A stretch of DNA of 64,000 nucleotides from Accumulibacter appositus (GTDB lineage Bacteria; Pseudomonadota; Gammaproteobacteria; Burkholderiales; Rhodocyclaceae): NCBI RefSeq assembly GCF_035440685.1, contig NZ_DAORMW010000028.1. One strand, 5' to 3'. Position numbers and translations under genes: made by a program. Each line of letters starts with the position of its first letter. Position 1 is the first letter of the stretch. The notes below the pieces were generated by a model. It worked only from the letters and a program-made list of their open reading frames with translations. It was not told the origin of the DNA and searched no databases. This document shows positions 25,457 to 32,656 of this stretch, piece by piece.

Positions 25457-25873
25457 ATGAGCGACACCACCGGCGGCGTGAAGGGTGGCGGGGGCCTGTT
25501 CGCCGGCACCCGCAACGGTGCGATTGCACTGCTCGGCACCGGGCGGACGCGTCTTGAACTTCTGGGCAATGAACTCAAGGAGGAAAAGCTGCGCGCCGTC
25601 CGGCTACTGCTCTGGTCGCAGATGCTGGCTTTTTGCGTCGCCCTGGGCACGATCCTGTTGGTCGGTTTGCTAGTTGTCGTATTCTGGGAGCAGCGAGTCG
25701 TCCTCCTGGCCACCACCGGGGTGCTGTTCATTGCCTGCGGCGGTCTTGCCTACATCGCACTGCAACGGAGCATGCGCCGACCGGACCATCTTTTCGCAGC
25801 CAGCCTGGCGCAGCTCGAAGAGGATCTGCGCCAACTGAAACAAGCAGCCGGCGATGAATCAAGAGCTGATTGA
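25457..25873 (+). CDS. YqjE-like phage-holin-superfamily membrane protein
   Basis: 138 residues: cytoplasmic N-terminus with a short helix (LLGTGRTRLELLGNELKEEKLR), two membrane segments (~56-80 and 84-105), and an acidic/basic C-tail. This pattern is the YqjE (PF07332, holin superfamily III) type. Start at ATG 25457 (MSDTTGG); an ATG-less extension to 25445 adds four residues. Lies 15 bp after the DUF883 gene; the next gene starts inside its 3' end. Confidence 0.82.
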   Translation: MSDTTGGVKGGGGLFAGTRNGAIALLGTGRTRLELLGNELKEEKLRAVRLLLWSQMLAFCVALGTILLVGLLVVVFWEQRVVLLATTGVLFIACGGLAYIALQRSMRRPDHLFAASLAQLEEDLRQLKQAAGDESRAD

Positions 25874-26183
25874 CCTTGCCGTCGAGCGCGGCCGACTTAT
25901 CGAACGGATCAGCAACCAGCGTCAACTGCTGGCCCGGGACCTGCAACCCCTTGGCGGCGCTCTGCAAACGGCCGATCGCGCCATGGCGACCGTGCGCACC
26001 AGTACCGCCTACGTCAAGCAACACCCGGAAATCATCGCCGTTGGCGTCGCCGTGCTGATCGTCATCAAGCCCGGCCGCGTCTGGCGCTGGAGCAAACGTG
26101 GCTACTTCGCCTGGCGCAGCTTGAACATGCTGCGCAGACAGCTAACCGATCTCGGCGTGCTCGCGCCTCGCCAGCGACCCTAG
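25854..26183 (+). CDS. YqjK-like protein
   Basis: 109 residues: N-terminal helix (NQELIDLAVERGRLIERISNQRQLLARDLQPL), a single hydrophobic stretch (IIAVGVAVLIVI) and a basic tail. It overlaps the yqjE-like gene by 20 bp and completes the yqjD-yqjE-yqjK arrangement known from enterobacteria. Function unknown. Confidence 0.78.
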   Translation: MNQELIDLAVERGRLIERISNQRQLLARDLQPLGGALQTADRAMATVRTSTAYVKQHPEIIAVGVAVLIVIKPGRVWRWSKRGYFAWRSLNMLRRQLTDLGVLAPRQRP

Positions 26184-26234
26184 CCCTAGCCAGCAGCGGG
26201 GCGGCGACAGCTGCCCTGCCCGCCCCACACCAGC

Positions 26235-26966
26235 TCACTGCCAGACACCGAGCTCCAGCAACTGCTTGCTGGCGACCTCGGCCCAGCCGCGGTTGGCCGC
26301 CGGACTCGCCGGACTCGGATGCAGCACGCGTCCTATCCCGACGCCCGTCCCGGCCAGGGCTGCGCTCGCCCGCGCCTCGGCGAAAGCTCCCACGCCGATC
26401 ACCCATTCCGGCCGCAAGGCGGCGACCAAGGCCTGCAGGTGGCTATCGCAGACCGACCGCAAGGCCGCCGCCTCGTCTGCGGGCAGCTTGTCCGGGGTGA
26501 GATTGCGGCCACGCTCAAAGAAGGCCAGCGGGCAATAGTTGGCGACGAAGTGTTCGGCGAAGAAGCTCTCGGCGCTACCAAAACGGTCGCGGAACAGTCC
26601 CCACAGGCGCCGCCCGCTGACCTCGGAACGGGTGCAGGCAAAGCCTTCGATCGGCCGCCAGGGATTCTCCAGCGCCGGTGGCTGCACTTCGGCGACGATC
26701 CCGAGCCAGTCGCGCACCGCCGCGATCTCGCCGAACGGCACGCCACACTGCACCATCCCGAACGGGCCGGGATTCATGCCCAGAAACACCACCCGCCGAG
26801 GACCGGCCGCATAGCGACGCAGGTACATCTCGTGCGCCGCCCAGGCGTAAGTCAGCGGATCATAGGTATGGCTGACTGGCGGCGCGAAGCGCAACGCGGC
26901 CAGGCTCGCCGACAACTGCCGGGCGGCAGCAATCAGCCTCTCGGTGACGCCGTCGTCTCGTTCCAC
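26235..26966 (-). CDS. SMUG1-type uracil-DNA glycosylase
   Basis: Removes uracil (and probably oxidised pyrimidines) from DNA. About 243 residues. The SMUG motif-1 GMNPGPFGMVQCGVPFGE near residue 80 supplies the catalytic Asn, and the C-terminal HPSPASPAANRGW near 220 is the leucine-loop equivalent. GTG 26966 is taken as start: GAAGG lies seven bases before it and it overlaps the 3' end of the AmpG-like gene by 34 bp. A longer frame upstream is only the shadow of that gene. SMUG members are scattered in bacteria, so horizontal origin is possible. Confidence 0.85.
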   Translation of the reverse strand: MERDDGVTERLIAAARQLSASLAALRFAPPVSHTYDPLTYAWAAHEMYLRRYAAGPRRVVFLGMNPGPFGMVQCGVPFGEIAAVRDWLGIVAEVQPPALENPWRPIEGFACTRSEVSGRRLWGLFRDRFGSAESFFAEHFVANYCPLAFFERGRNLTPDKLPADEAAALRSVCDSHLQALVAALRPEWVIGVGAFAEARASAALAGTGVGIGRVLHPSPASPAANRGWAEVASKQLLELGVWQ

Positions 26967-28195
26967 GGGGCAACCTTCAACAACAGCAGCATGCCGGGAA
27001 GCGCCAACCCGAAGCACAGAAAAAAGAAACCGACCCAGCCCAGCGACTCGACCAGCGCACCCGCGGTGGCGTTGATGAAAGTCCGAGGAACGGCCGCCAG
27101 GCTGGTAAACAAGGCGAACTGGGTGGCCGTAAACGCCGGGTTGGTGGCGCGCGCGATGAAAGCCGTGAATGCCGCAGTGCCCAGACCGACGCCCAGATAC
27201 TCGGCAGCAATGACGCTCGCCAGCGCCAGCCGATCGATGCCATCGATGTTTGTCTGCACGCCGCGCCAGGCCAACCAGGCGAAACCTAGAATCGTCGCCA
27301 TCTGCACCACGCCGAACAGCCACAGCGCGCGGTTGATGCCCAGGCGGACCATCCACAGACCGCCGAGCAGACCGCCGAATACCGCCGGCCACAAACCGGC
27401 GTGTTTGGCGATCACACCTATGTCGGTCATGCTGTAGCCGAGATCGAGGTAGAACGGCGTAGACAGGCTGGTGGCCAGCGAATCACCAAGTTTGTAGAGG
27501 AAGATGAAGCCGAGGACCAGCATCGCCCCCTGCCAACCCTTGCGGCCAATGAACTCGTGAAAGGGTTCGACAACCGCTGCGCGCAGGGTCTTCGGTGCCG
27601 CTACCGCGAGCGGTTCGTCGACCAGCAGCACCATCACCATCCCGGGCACCATGAAGGCGGCGGTAATCCAGAACACCTGCGCCCAGGGAATCAGGTCGGC
27701 GAGAATCAGCGACAGCGATCCTGGCACCAGTCCGGCGATCCGGTAAGCGTTGACATGTACGGCATTGCCAAGCCCGAGCTCGTTGTCGCGGAGAATTTCG
27801 CGGCGGAAGGCATCCAGGGCGACATCCTGCGTCGCCGAAAGAAAAGCCAGGGCCACCGACAGCCAGATCACCGGTGTCAGATCGGTCGACGGCGAGAACC
27901 CGCCGAGCAGGCCAATCGACAACAGCAGACCGATCTGCGAGAGCAGCATCCAGCCACGCCGGCGACCAAGTGGCAGGCGATAGCGATCGAGCAGCGGCGC
28001 CCAGAGGAACTTCCAGGTGTAGGGAAACTGGATCAGCGCGAAGAAACCGATGACCTTGAGATCGACCCCGTCGCTGCGCAGCCAGGCCGGTAGCAGGTTC
28101 AGCAAGAGGTAAAGCGGCAGGCCTGAGCTGAAACCGGTGAACACACAGATCATCATCCGCCGCGTAAGCAGCAGGCGCAGCCACTCAGGCGTCAA
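26933..28195 (-). CDS. ampG: AmpG-like muropeptide MFS transporter
   Basis: Imports anhydro-muropeptides for cell-wall recycling. 420 residues, about 12 membrane segments; the N-terminal FTGFSSGLPLYLLLNLLPAWL and the QFPYTWKFLWAPLLDRY stretch are characteristic of AmpG. TTG 28195 overlaps the metW stop codon (TTGA), suggesting coupling. ATG 28153, at MMICVFTG, is the alternative and would lose part of the cytoplasmic N-terminus. Substrate is inferred from family only. Confidence 0.85.
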   Translation of the reverse strand: MTPEWLRLLLTRRMMICVFTGFSSGLPLYLLLNLLPAWLRSDGVDLKVIGFFALIQFPYTWKFLWAPLLDRYRLPLGRRRGWMLLSQIGLLLSIGLLGGFSPSTDLTPVIWLSVALAFLSATQDVALDAFRREILRDNELGLGNAVHVNAYRIAGLVPGSLSLILADLIPWAQVFWITAAFMVPGMVMVLLVDEPLAVAAPKTLRAAVVEPFHEFIGRKGWQGAMLVLGFIFLYKLGDSLATSLSTPFYLDLGYSMTDIGVIAKHAGLWPAVFGGLLGGLWMVRLGINRALWLFGVVQMATILGFAWLAWRGVQTNIDGIDRLALASVIAAEYLGVGLGTAAFTAFIARATNPAFTATQFALFTSLAAVPRTFINATAGALVESLGWVGFFFLCFGLALPGMLLLLKVAPWNETTASPRG

Positions 28196-28815
28196 GATTT
28201 GCGTCCGAGCCGATAGAAAGCCAAACTGCCATTGAGGTTGGGGTCGTCTGCCACCTCCCGGCCGGCTTCGTCGAATGCCAGGCGCTCACGAATCTGGATG
28301 CCGAGCCGACCACACAGGTCTTCGAAATCGACGATCGTGAAGAAGCGCACATTTGGCGTATCGAACCAGTCGTAGGGCAGATCCTCGGACACCGGCATAT
28401 GCCCGGCGGCAATCGCCGCGCGGTTGCTACGGTAAGCGAAGTTGGGGAAGCTGACCACCGCTTCGGCGGCGACGCGCAGCATCTCGGTGAGAATGCGCTC
28501 GGTGGTGTGCATCGTCTGCAAGGCCTGCGAAATGATCGCCCGATCGAAGGAATGGTCTTCGAAGCCAAGCAGCCCCGATTCGATATTCATCTGGATCACG
28601 TCGACACCGTTGCGAATACAGGCGAGAACGCTTTCCGGGTCGATTTCGACGCCATAGCCGGTCACATCGCGGGTCTCGTCGAGATAACGCAGCAGCCTGC
28701 CGTCACCGCAACCGAGGTCGAGAACGTGCTCGCCGGGTTGCAACCAGTTGGCGATCACCGCGAAGTCGAAGCGCTCGCGTTGCTCTGCCTTGACTCTCCT
28801 CTCCTGCTCGGTCAT
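28192..28815 (-). CDS. metW: MetW, methionine-biosynthesis SAM-methyltransferase-fold protein
   Basis: 207 residues with a Rossmann methyltransferase fold: VLDLGCGDGRLLRYL (motif I, near residue 33), YGVEIDPESV and the ISQALQTMHTTERIL region typical of MetW. MetW acts with MetX; in proteobacterial pairs it is needed for full homoserine acyltransferase activity. ATG at 28815 overlaps the metX stop (ATGA), so the two are coupled. Confidence 0.96.
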   Translation of the reverse strand: MTEQERRVKAEQRERFDFAVIANWLQPGEHVLDLGCGDGRLLRYLDETRDVTGYGVEIDPESVLACIRNGVDVIQMNIESGLLGFEDHSFDRAIISQALQTMHTTERILTEMLRVAAEAVVSFPNFAYRSNRAAIAAGHMPVSEDLPYDWFDTPNVRFFTIVDFEDLCGRLGIQIRERLAFDEAGREVADDPNLNGSLAFYRLGRKS

Positions 28816-29939
28816 ATGGCGATGTTTCCCAGATAGGCGCGCAGCAGTGCATGGTAGTGCTGGTCGTCGAGCAGGAAGGAATCGTGACCGGCGTCACAGT
28901 CAATCTCGGCGTACACGACGCGCAGGCGATTATCCAGTAGCGCGAAAACGATTTCCCGCGAACGCGACGGCGCAAAACGCCAGTCGGTCGAAAAGCTGGC
29001 GACGAAGAACCTCGCCTTGGCGCGAGCCAGAGCGCTTGGCAGATGGCCGGCGTAGGCGTAGGCGGGGTCGAAGTAATCGAGCGCCTTGGTCATCATCAGA
29101 TAGGTGTTGGCGTCGAAGAAAGCGGCGAATTTGTTACCCTGGTAGCGCAGGTAGGATTCGATTTCGAAGTCCACGTCGTAGCTGAACTTGTGCTCACCGT
29201 GACGCAGTTGCCGACCAAATTTCTCGGCCATCTGGCTATCCGAGAGATAGGTGATATGGCCGACCATGCGCGCCAGCCGCAGGCCGCGCGTCGGCAGGAC
29301 ACCGTGTTCGGCGTAATAGCCGCCATGAAAGTCCGGATCGGAAATGATTGCCTGCCGCGCCACCTCGTTGAAGGCGATGTTCTGCGCCGACAGTTTGGGT
29401 GCCGAAGCGATGACCATCGCGTGCCGAATGCGATCGGGGAATTGCAGCGACCATTCGAGTGCCTGCATGCCACCGAGGCTACCGCCGAGCACTGCCGCCC
29501 AGGTTTCAATGCCGAGATGATCGGCCAGCCTGGCCTGCGCGGCCACCCAGTCCTCAACAGTGACCAGGGGAAAATCAGCGCCGTAGCGTTTGCCGGTCTC
29601 GGGCCTGATCGACAGCGGCCCGGTCGAACCATAGCAGCCGCCCAGGTTGTTGACGCCGATGACGAAGAAGCGGTTGGTGTCGAGCGGTTTGCCGGGTCCG
29701 ACCAGATTGTCCCACCAGCCGATGTTCTCCGGATCATCGCCATAGAAACCGGCGACGTGGTGACTGCCCGCCAGCGCGTGGCAGACCAGCACGGCATTGG
29801 AATGCGAGGCATTAAGCGTGCCATAGGTTTCATAGGCCAGCTCGAAGCCGGGCAGCACGGCGCCGCTCTTCAGCGTCAACGGCGTGTCGAAGCGCACGCA
29901 CTGCGGAGTAACGAGGCCGACGGAGTTCTCTGGTGACAT
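28812..29939 (-). CDS. metX: Homoserine O-acyltransferase MetX
   Basis: First committed step of methionine synthesis: acylates homoserine (acetyl- or succinyl-CoA; substrate choice cannot be read here). 375 residues, alpha/beta-hydrolase fold, nucleophile Ser154 (LGGSLGGMQ), HALAGSHHVAG oxyanion region near 55 and the C-terminal IDCDAGHDSFLLD supplying Asp and His. Upstream lies a SAM-II-like riboswitch with an intrinsic terminator, so expression should fall when SAM is plentiful. First gene of metX-metW-ampG. Confidence 0.97.
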   Translation of the reverse strand: MSPENSVGLVTPQCVRFDTPLTLKSGAVLPGFELAYETYGTLNASHSNAVLVCHALAGSHHVAGFYGDDPENIGWWDNLVGPGKPLDTNRFFVIGVNNLGGCYGSTGPLSIRPETGKRYGADFPLVTVEDWVAAQARLADHLGIETWAAVLGGSLGGMQALEWSLQFPDRIRHAMVIASAPKLSAQNIAFNEVARQAIISDPDFHGGYYAEHGVLPTRGLRLARMVGHITYLSDSQMAEKFGRQLRHGEHKFSYDVDFEIESYLRYQGNKFAAFFDANTYLMMTKALDYFDPAYAYAGHLPSALARAKARFFVASFSTDWRFAPSRSREIVFALLDNRLRVVYAEIDCDAGHDSFLLDDQHYHALLRAYLGNIAI

Positions 29940-29971
29940 CGCGATGCTAGGGGTAACCGAGGCAGAAGAAG

Positions 29972-30006
29972 AAAAAAAACCCAGTCAGCGAGCAAGGCGG
30001 ACTGGG
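29972..30006 (-). terminator. Intrinsic terminator in the metX leader
   Basis: On the minus strand CCCAGTC (30006-30000), a 13-nt loop, GACTGGG (29986-29980) and then eight T's. It lies between the riboswitch-like sequence and the metX start, so it is the likely expression platform. Confidence 0.85.
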
Positions 30007-30009
30007 CGT

Positions 30010-30070
30010 GCCGCGCTTTAGCCGTATTTATAAGGCGCCCGCAAGCTGATCGTTCAAATCGGCGCCAAGG
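30010..30070 (-). promoter_or_regulatory. SAM-II-like riboswitch upstream of metX
   Basis: On the minus strand: P1 5' strand GGCGCC (30066-30061), then conserved GATTTG, a short variable part, CTTGC, P1 3' strand GGCGCC (30039-30034), then TTATAAATACGGCTAAAG with the GCTAAA signature. This order matches the SAM-II class known from metA/metX leaders of alpha- and betaproteobacteria. I could not draw the usual P2 pseudoknot pairing cleanly, so the exact class is less certain than the function. Followed by a terminator and metX. Confidence 0.6.
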
Positions 30071-30076
30071 CCGCGA

Positions 30077-30105
30077 AAGTTACCTGCAGCCTGCGTAAAA
30101 GTCAA
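30077..30105 (-). promoter_or_regulatory. Probable promoter of metX
   Basis: Minus strand TTGACT (30105-30100), 17-bp spacer, TAACTT (30082-30077). Transcription would begin about base 30070, just upstream of the riboswitch P1 stem, which fits an RNA-regulated leader. The -35 overlaps the ptsI terminal region. Confidence 0.45.
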
Positions 30106-30106
30106 T

Positions 30107-31849
30107 TCAGGCGTTGAGTTTCTCCAGCTGCTCGCGAATCTTCCCCGGCTCCTCGTGGCGCAGCAAGCGGCGAACGATGGGTGCCAGTTCGGCGCAATTG
30201 CTCTGCATGATGCGTTGCTTGACCGACAGAATCTGTGCCGGATGCATCGAAAACTGGCGCAGACCCATGCCCAGCAGCAAGCGCGTCAGCAAGGGATCGC
30301 CGGCCAGTTCGCCGCAGATCGAAACCGGGATGTGCACCTTTTCGGCATTGGCGATGGTGTGTGCCAGCAGCATCAGGACCGCCGGATGCAGCGGATCGTA
30401 AAGATGCGCCACCTGTTCGTCGCTACGATCGATGGCCAGGGTGTACTGGATCAGGTCATTGGTCCCGATCGACAGGAAATGCAGGCGGCGCAGAAAGAGG
30501 CCGACCGCCAGCGCGGCAGCCGGGATCTCGATCATCGCGCCGACCTCAATCTCCTCGTCGAAAAGACACTTCTCGCCGCGCAAGCTCGACTTCGCCCGTT
30601 CGATCGCCGCCAGCGTCTGGTCGATTTCGTGCGCCTGCGAAAGCATCGGAATCAGCAACTTGATCTTGCCGAACTGCGATGCCCGCAAGATGGCGCGCAA
30701 CTGCGTCTGGAACATCTTCGATTCGGCCAGCGACAAGCGGATCGCGCGCAGGCCAAGCGCCGGATTGCTTTGCATGCGATCACCGGCCACTTTCTCCGGA
30801 TGCAGGTCCTTGTCGTAACCGAGATCGAAAGTACGGATGGTGACCGGCCTCCCCCCCATGCCGGTGACCACCGCTCGGTAGGCCTCGAACTGTTCGTCCT
30901 CGGTCGGCATGTCGCCGCGATCGAGAAACAGGAATTCGGTGCGGAACAGGCCGATGCCTTCGGCACCGCCGTCGAGCGCATTGGCGACATCGCCCGGCAG
31001 CTCGATATTGGCGTGCAGCGCGATATCTACGCCGTCGAGGGTCGACGACTTGGCCGTCTTGAGTCGGCGGAGCTTCGTGCGTTCGAGCTCGATCTGACTT
31101 TTTCGCAGACGATATTCGTCGAGAATACGCGCATCGGGGTTGACGATCAGCACGCCGCGGGTGCCGTCGACAATCAGGTTTTCCTTGTCGCGAATCAGCT
31201 GCCGCGCATTGTGCAGACCAAGCACCGCAGGAATGCGCAGGCTGCGCGCGAGAATCGCCGTATGCGAGGTCGAACCGCCGACGTCGGTGACGAAGGCCGC
31301 AAAATGATGCTCCTTGTAAGCGATGACGTCAGCCGGTGAGAGATCGTGCGCAACGACGATCAGATCCTCTTCCTTGACTCCCTTGCCGGTACGCATCGCC
31401 ATCCGGCCGGGCTGCCCGACGAGTTCCTTGATCACCCGCTCGACGACCTGGCGCACGTCGTAGCTGCGCTCGCGCAGATACTGATCTTCGAAGCTCTCGA
31501 ACTGACCTACCAGCACGTCCATCTGCTGCACCAGTGCCCATTCGGCGTTGCAGCGACGTTCGCGAATCAGCTGCTTGGGAGTCTCGGCAAGCTCCGGGTC
31601 AGCAAGAATCATCGAATGCAGGTCAATGAAGGCGCCGAATTCGCCTGGCGAATGCTGCATCCGCTCCTTCAGGCTGGCAAATTCCTCGTGAACCCTGAGC
31701 AGCGCCTCCTCGAAGCGCGCCACCTCTTTATCTACCTGGCGGGGAGCGATGACCAGGTGCGACACCTCGAGCGTCGCATGCGACATCAGACGTGCCTTGC
31801 CGATCGCGATACCGCCGGAAACCGGCAGGCCATGTAAAGTAAAACTCAT
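30107..31849 (-). CDS. ptsI: PTS enzyme I (phosphoenolpyruvate-protein phosphotransferase)
   Basis: Takes phosphate from PEP and passes it to HPr. 580 residues: N-terminal HPr-binding helices, phospho-His domain with active His196 (GGSTSHTAIL), PEP-binding TIM barrel with GLFRTEFLFLDR, and the Cys-containing ICGELAGDP near 505. ATG 31849 starts the conserved LHGLPVSGGIAIG sequence; the frame upstream to 31909 belongs to the repeat between ptsH and ptsI. Follows ptsH by 43 bp. Confidence 0.97.
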   Translation of the reverse strand: MSFTLHGLPVSGGIAIGKARLMSHATLEVSHLVIAPRQVDKEVARFEEALLRVHEEFASLKERMQHSPGEFGAFIDLHSMILADPELAETPKQLIRERRCNAEWALVQQMDVLVGQFESFEDQYLRERSYDVRQVVERVIKELVGQPGRMAMRTGKGVKEEDLIVVAHDLSPADVIAYKEHHFAAFVTDVGGSTSHTAILARSLRIPAVLGLHNARQLIRDKENLIVDGTRGVLIVNPDARILDEYRLRKSQIELERTKLRRLKTAKSSTLDGVDIALHANIELPGDVANALDGGAEGIGLFRTEFLFLDRGDMPTEDEQFEAYRAVVTGMGGRPVTIRTFDLGYDKDLHPEKVAGDRMQSNPALGLRAIRLSLAESKMFQTQLRAILRASQFGKIKLLIPMLSQAHEIDQTLAAIERAKSSLRGEKCLFDEEIEVGAMIEIPAAALAVGLFLRRLHFLSIGTNDLIQYTLAIDRSDEQVAHLYDPLHPAVLMLLAHTIANAEKVHIPVSICGELAGDPLLTRLLLGMGLRQFSMHPAQILSVKQRIMQSNCAELAPIVRRLLRHEEPGKIREQLEKLNA

Positions 31850-31873
31850 GATCGATCCACTCGGCTCACCGCC

Positions 31874-31900
31874 TTCACTCCACGCACTCCGTTCACTCCG
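31874..31900. repeat. 9-bp tandem repeat between ptsH and ptsI
   Basis: Units TTCACTCCA, CGCACTCCG, TTCACTCCG; on the minus (coding) strand they read GGAGTGAAC, GGAGTGCGT, GGAGTGAAG, with two weaker units (GCGGTGAGC, CGAGTGGAT) further on. The ptsH stop codon lies inside the array. Each unit contains GGAGTG, close to a Shine-Dalgarno core. Confidence 0.7.
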
Positions 31901-32162
31901 CCTCGCCAAATTTGCTGGCGACCAGCGCGAGAATGGCCTCGCTGGCCGCCTGCTCGTCGCTGCCCGTGGTCTCGACGATCACCGTCGAACCTTTGCCTGC
32001 GGCCAGCATCATCACCCCCATGATGCTCTTGGCGTTGATGCGGCGCGCGCCCTTCTCCATCCACACGTCGCTGTCGAAGCTGCTGGCGAGCTGCGTCAGC
32101 TTGGCCGAGGCACGCGCGTGCAGACCCAGTTTATTGAGAATCGCCGTTTCGGCACGTACCAT
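31893..32162 (-). CDS. ptsH: PTS phosphocarrier HPr
   Basis: Carries phosphate from enzyme I to EIIA proteins. 89 residues; His15 (GLHARAS) and the regulatory Ser46 (AKSIMGVMML) are both in place. Ser46 is a target of HPr kinase in species that have it; no hprK is in this window. Sits between the EIIA gene and ptsI. Confidence 0.97.
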   Translation of the reverse strand: MVRAETAILNKLGLHARASAKLTQLASSFDSDVWMEKGARRINAKSIMGVMMLAAGKGSTVIVETTGSDEQAASEAILALVASKFGEAE

Positions 32163-32187
32163 GCGGGCCTCCGATCGTCGTCAGCAA

Positions 32188-32577
32188 CTAGGGCGTCGGC
32201 AGCTTGATCACGCCGTCGTGAGCACCGCTGACCGCTTTCTGAAGAAGAATGTCCATGCCCTTGTCGCGATAAGTCAGTGCGCGCAGCAGCATCGGCAGGC
32301 TGAGGCCGGAAACACCCTCGACGTGGCCGGACTGGAGCAATTTGAGCGCCAGATTGGCCGGTGTCGCGCCAAATATGTCGGTCATTACCACCACCCCCTG
32401 ACCTCCATCGACTTCCTTGAGCAGCAAGCGTGCGCGCGGCAGGATATCGAGCGGATCATCCTGCGGCGCCACGCCGAGTTGTGCAATCAATGGCGGACGC
32501 TTGTTGAGGACGTGACAAGCATTCTGGATCAGGCTTTCGCCAAAGCAGCCATGGGTTATCAGAAGAATGCCGATCAT
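32188..32577 (-). CDS. Mannose-family PTS EIIA protein
   Basis: 129 residues, EIIA-Man fold: MIGILLITHG with phospho-His9, then the VVVMTDIFGATPANLALKLL block. No EIIB, EIIC or EIID gene accompanies it, so it is unlikely to drive sugar import. With HPr and EI it probably forms a regulatory phosphorelay, as in other betaproteobacteria. First of the EIIA-ptsH-ptsI set (25-bp gap to ptsH). Confidence 0.9.
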   Translation of the reverse strand: MIGILLITHGCFGESLIQNACHVLNKRPPLIAQLGVAPQDDPLDILPRARLLLKEVDGGQGVVVMTDIFGATPANLALKLLQSGHVEGVSGLSLPMLLRALTYRDKGMDILLQKAVSGAHDGVIKLPTP

Positions 32578-32656
32578 TACACCCCCTCGTCAAAGCAGGC
32601 CGCCATTCTAAGCGATTCCGCGCCTCCGGGCACTGTCCACGGCTGCGGCGCCGCGC

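Noticed and set aside
26188..26232. Hairpin GGGGCGG/CCGCCCC between yqjK and the SMUG gene as terminator.
   Set aside because: No T-run follows on either strand and the loop is long; may still help convergent termination but cannot be supported.
26235..27392. A 385-residue open frame that would extend the SMUG gene.
   Set aside because: The N-terminal 142 residues are a shadow of the AmpG-like gene; a GTG with ribosome site at 26966 fits the family start.
30155..31339. A 394-residue frame antisense to ptsI.
   Set aside because: Shadow of ptsI; His/Gln/Arg-rich composition typical of antisense reading in GC-rich DNA.
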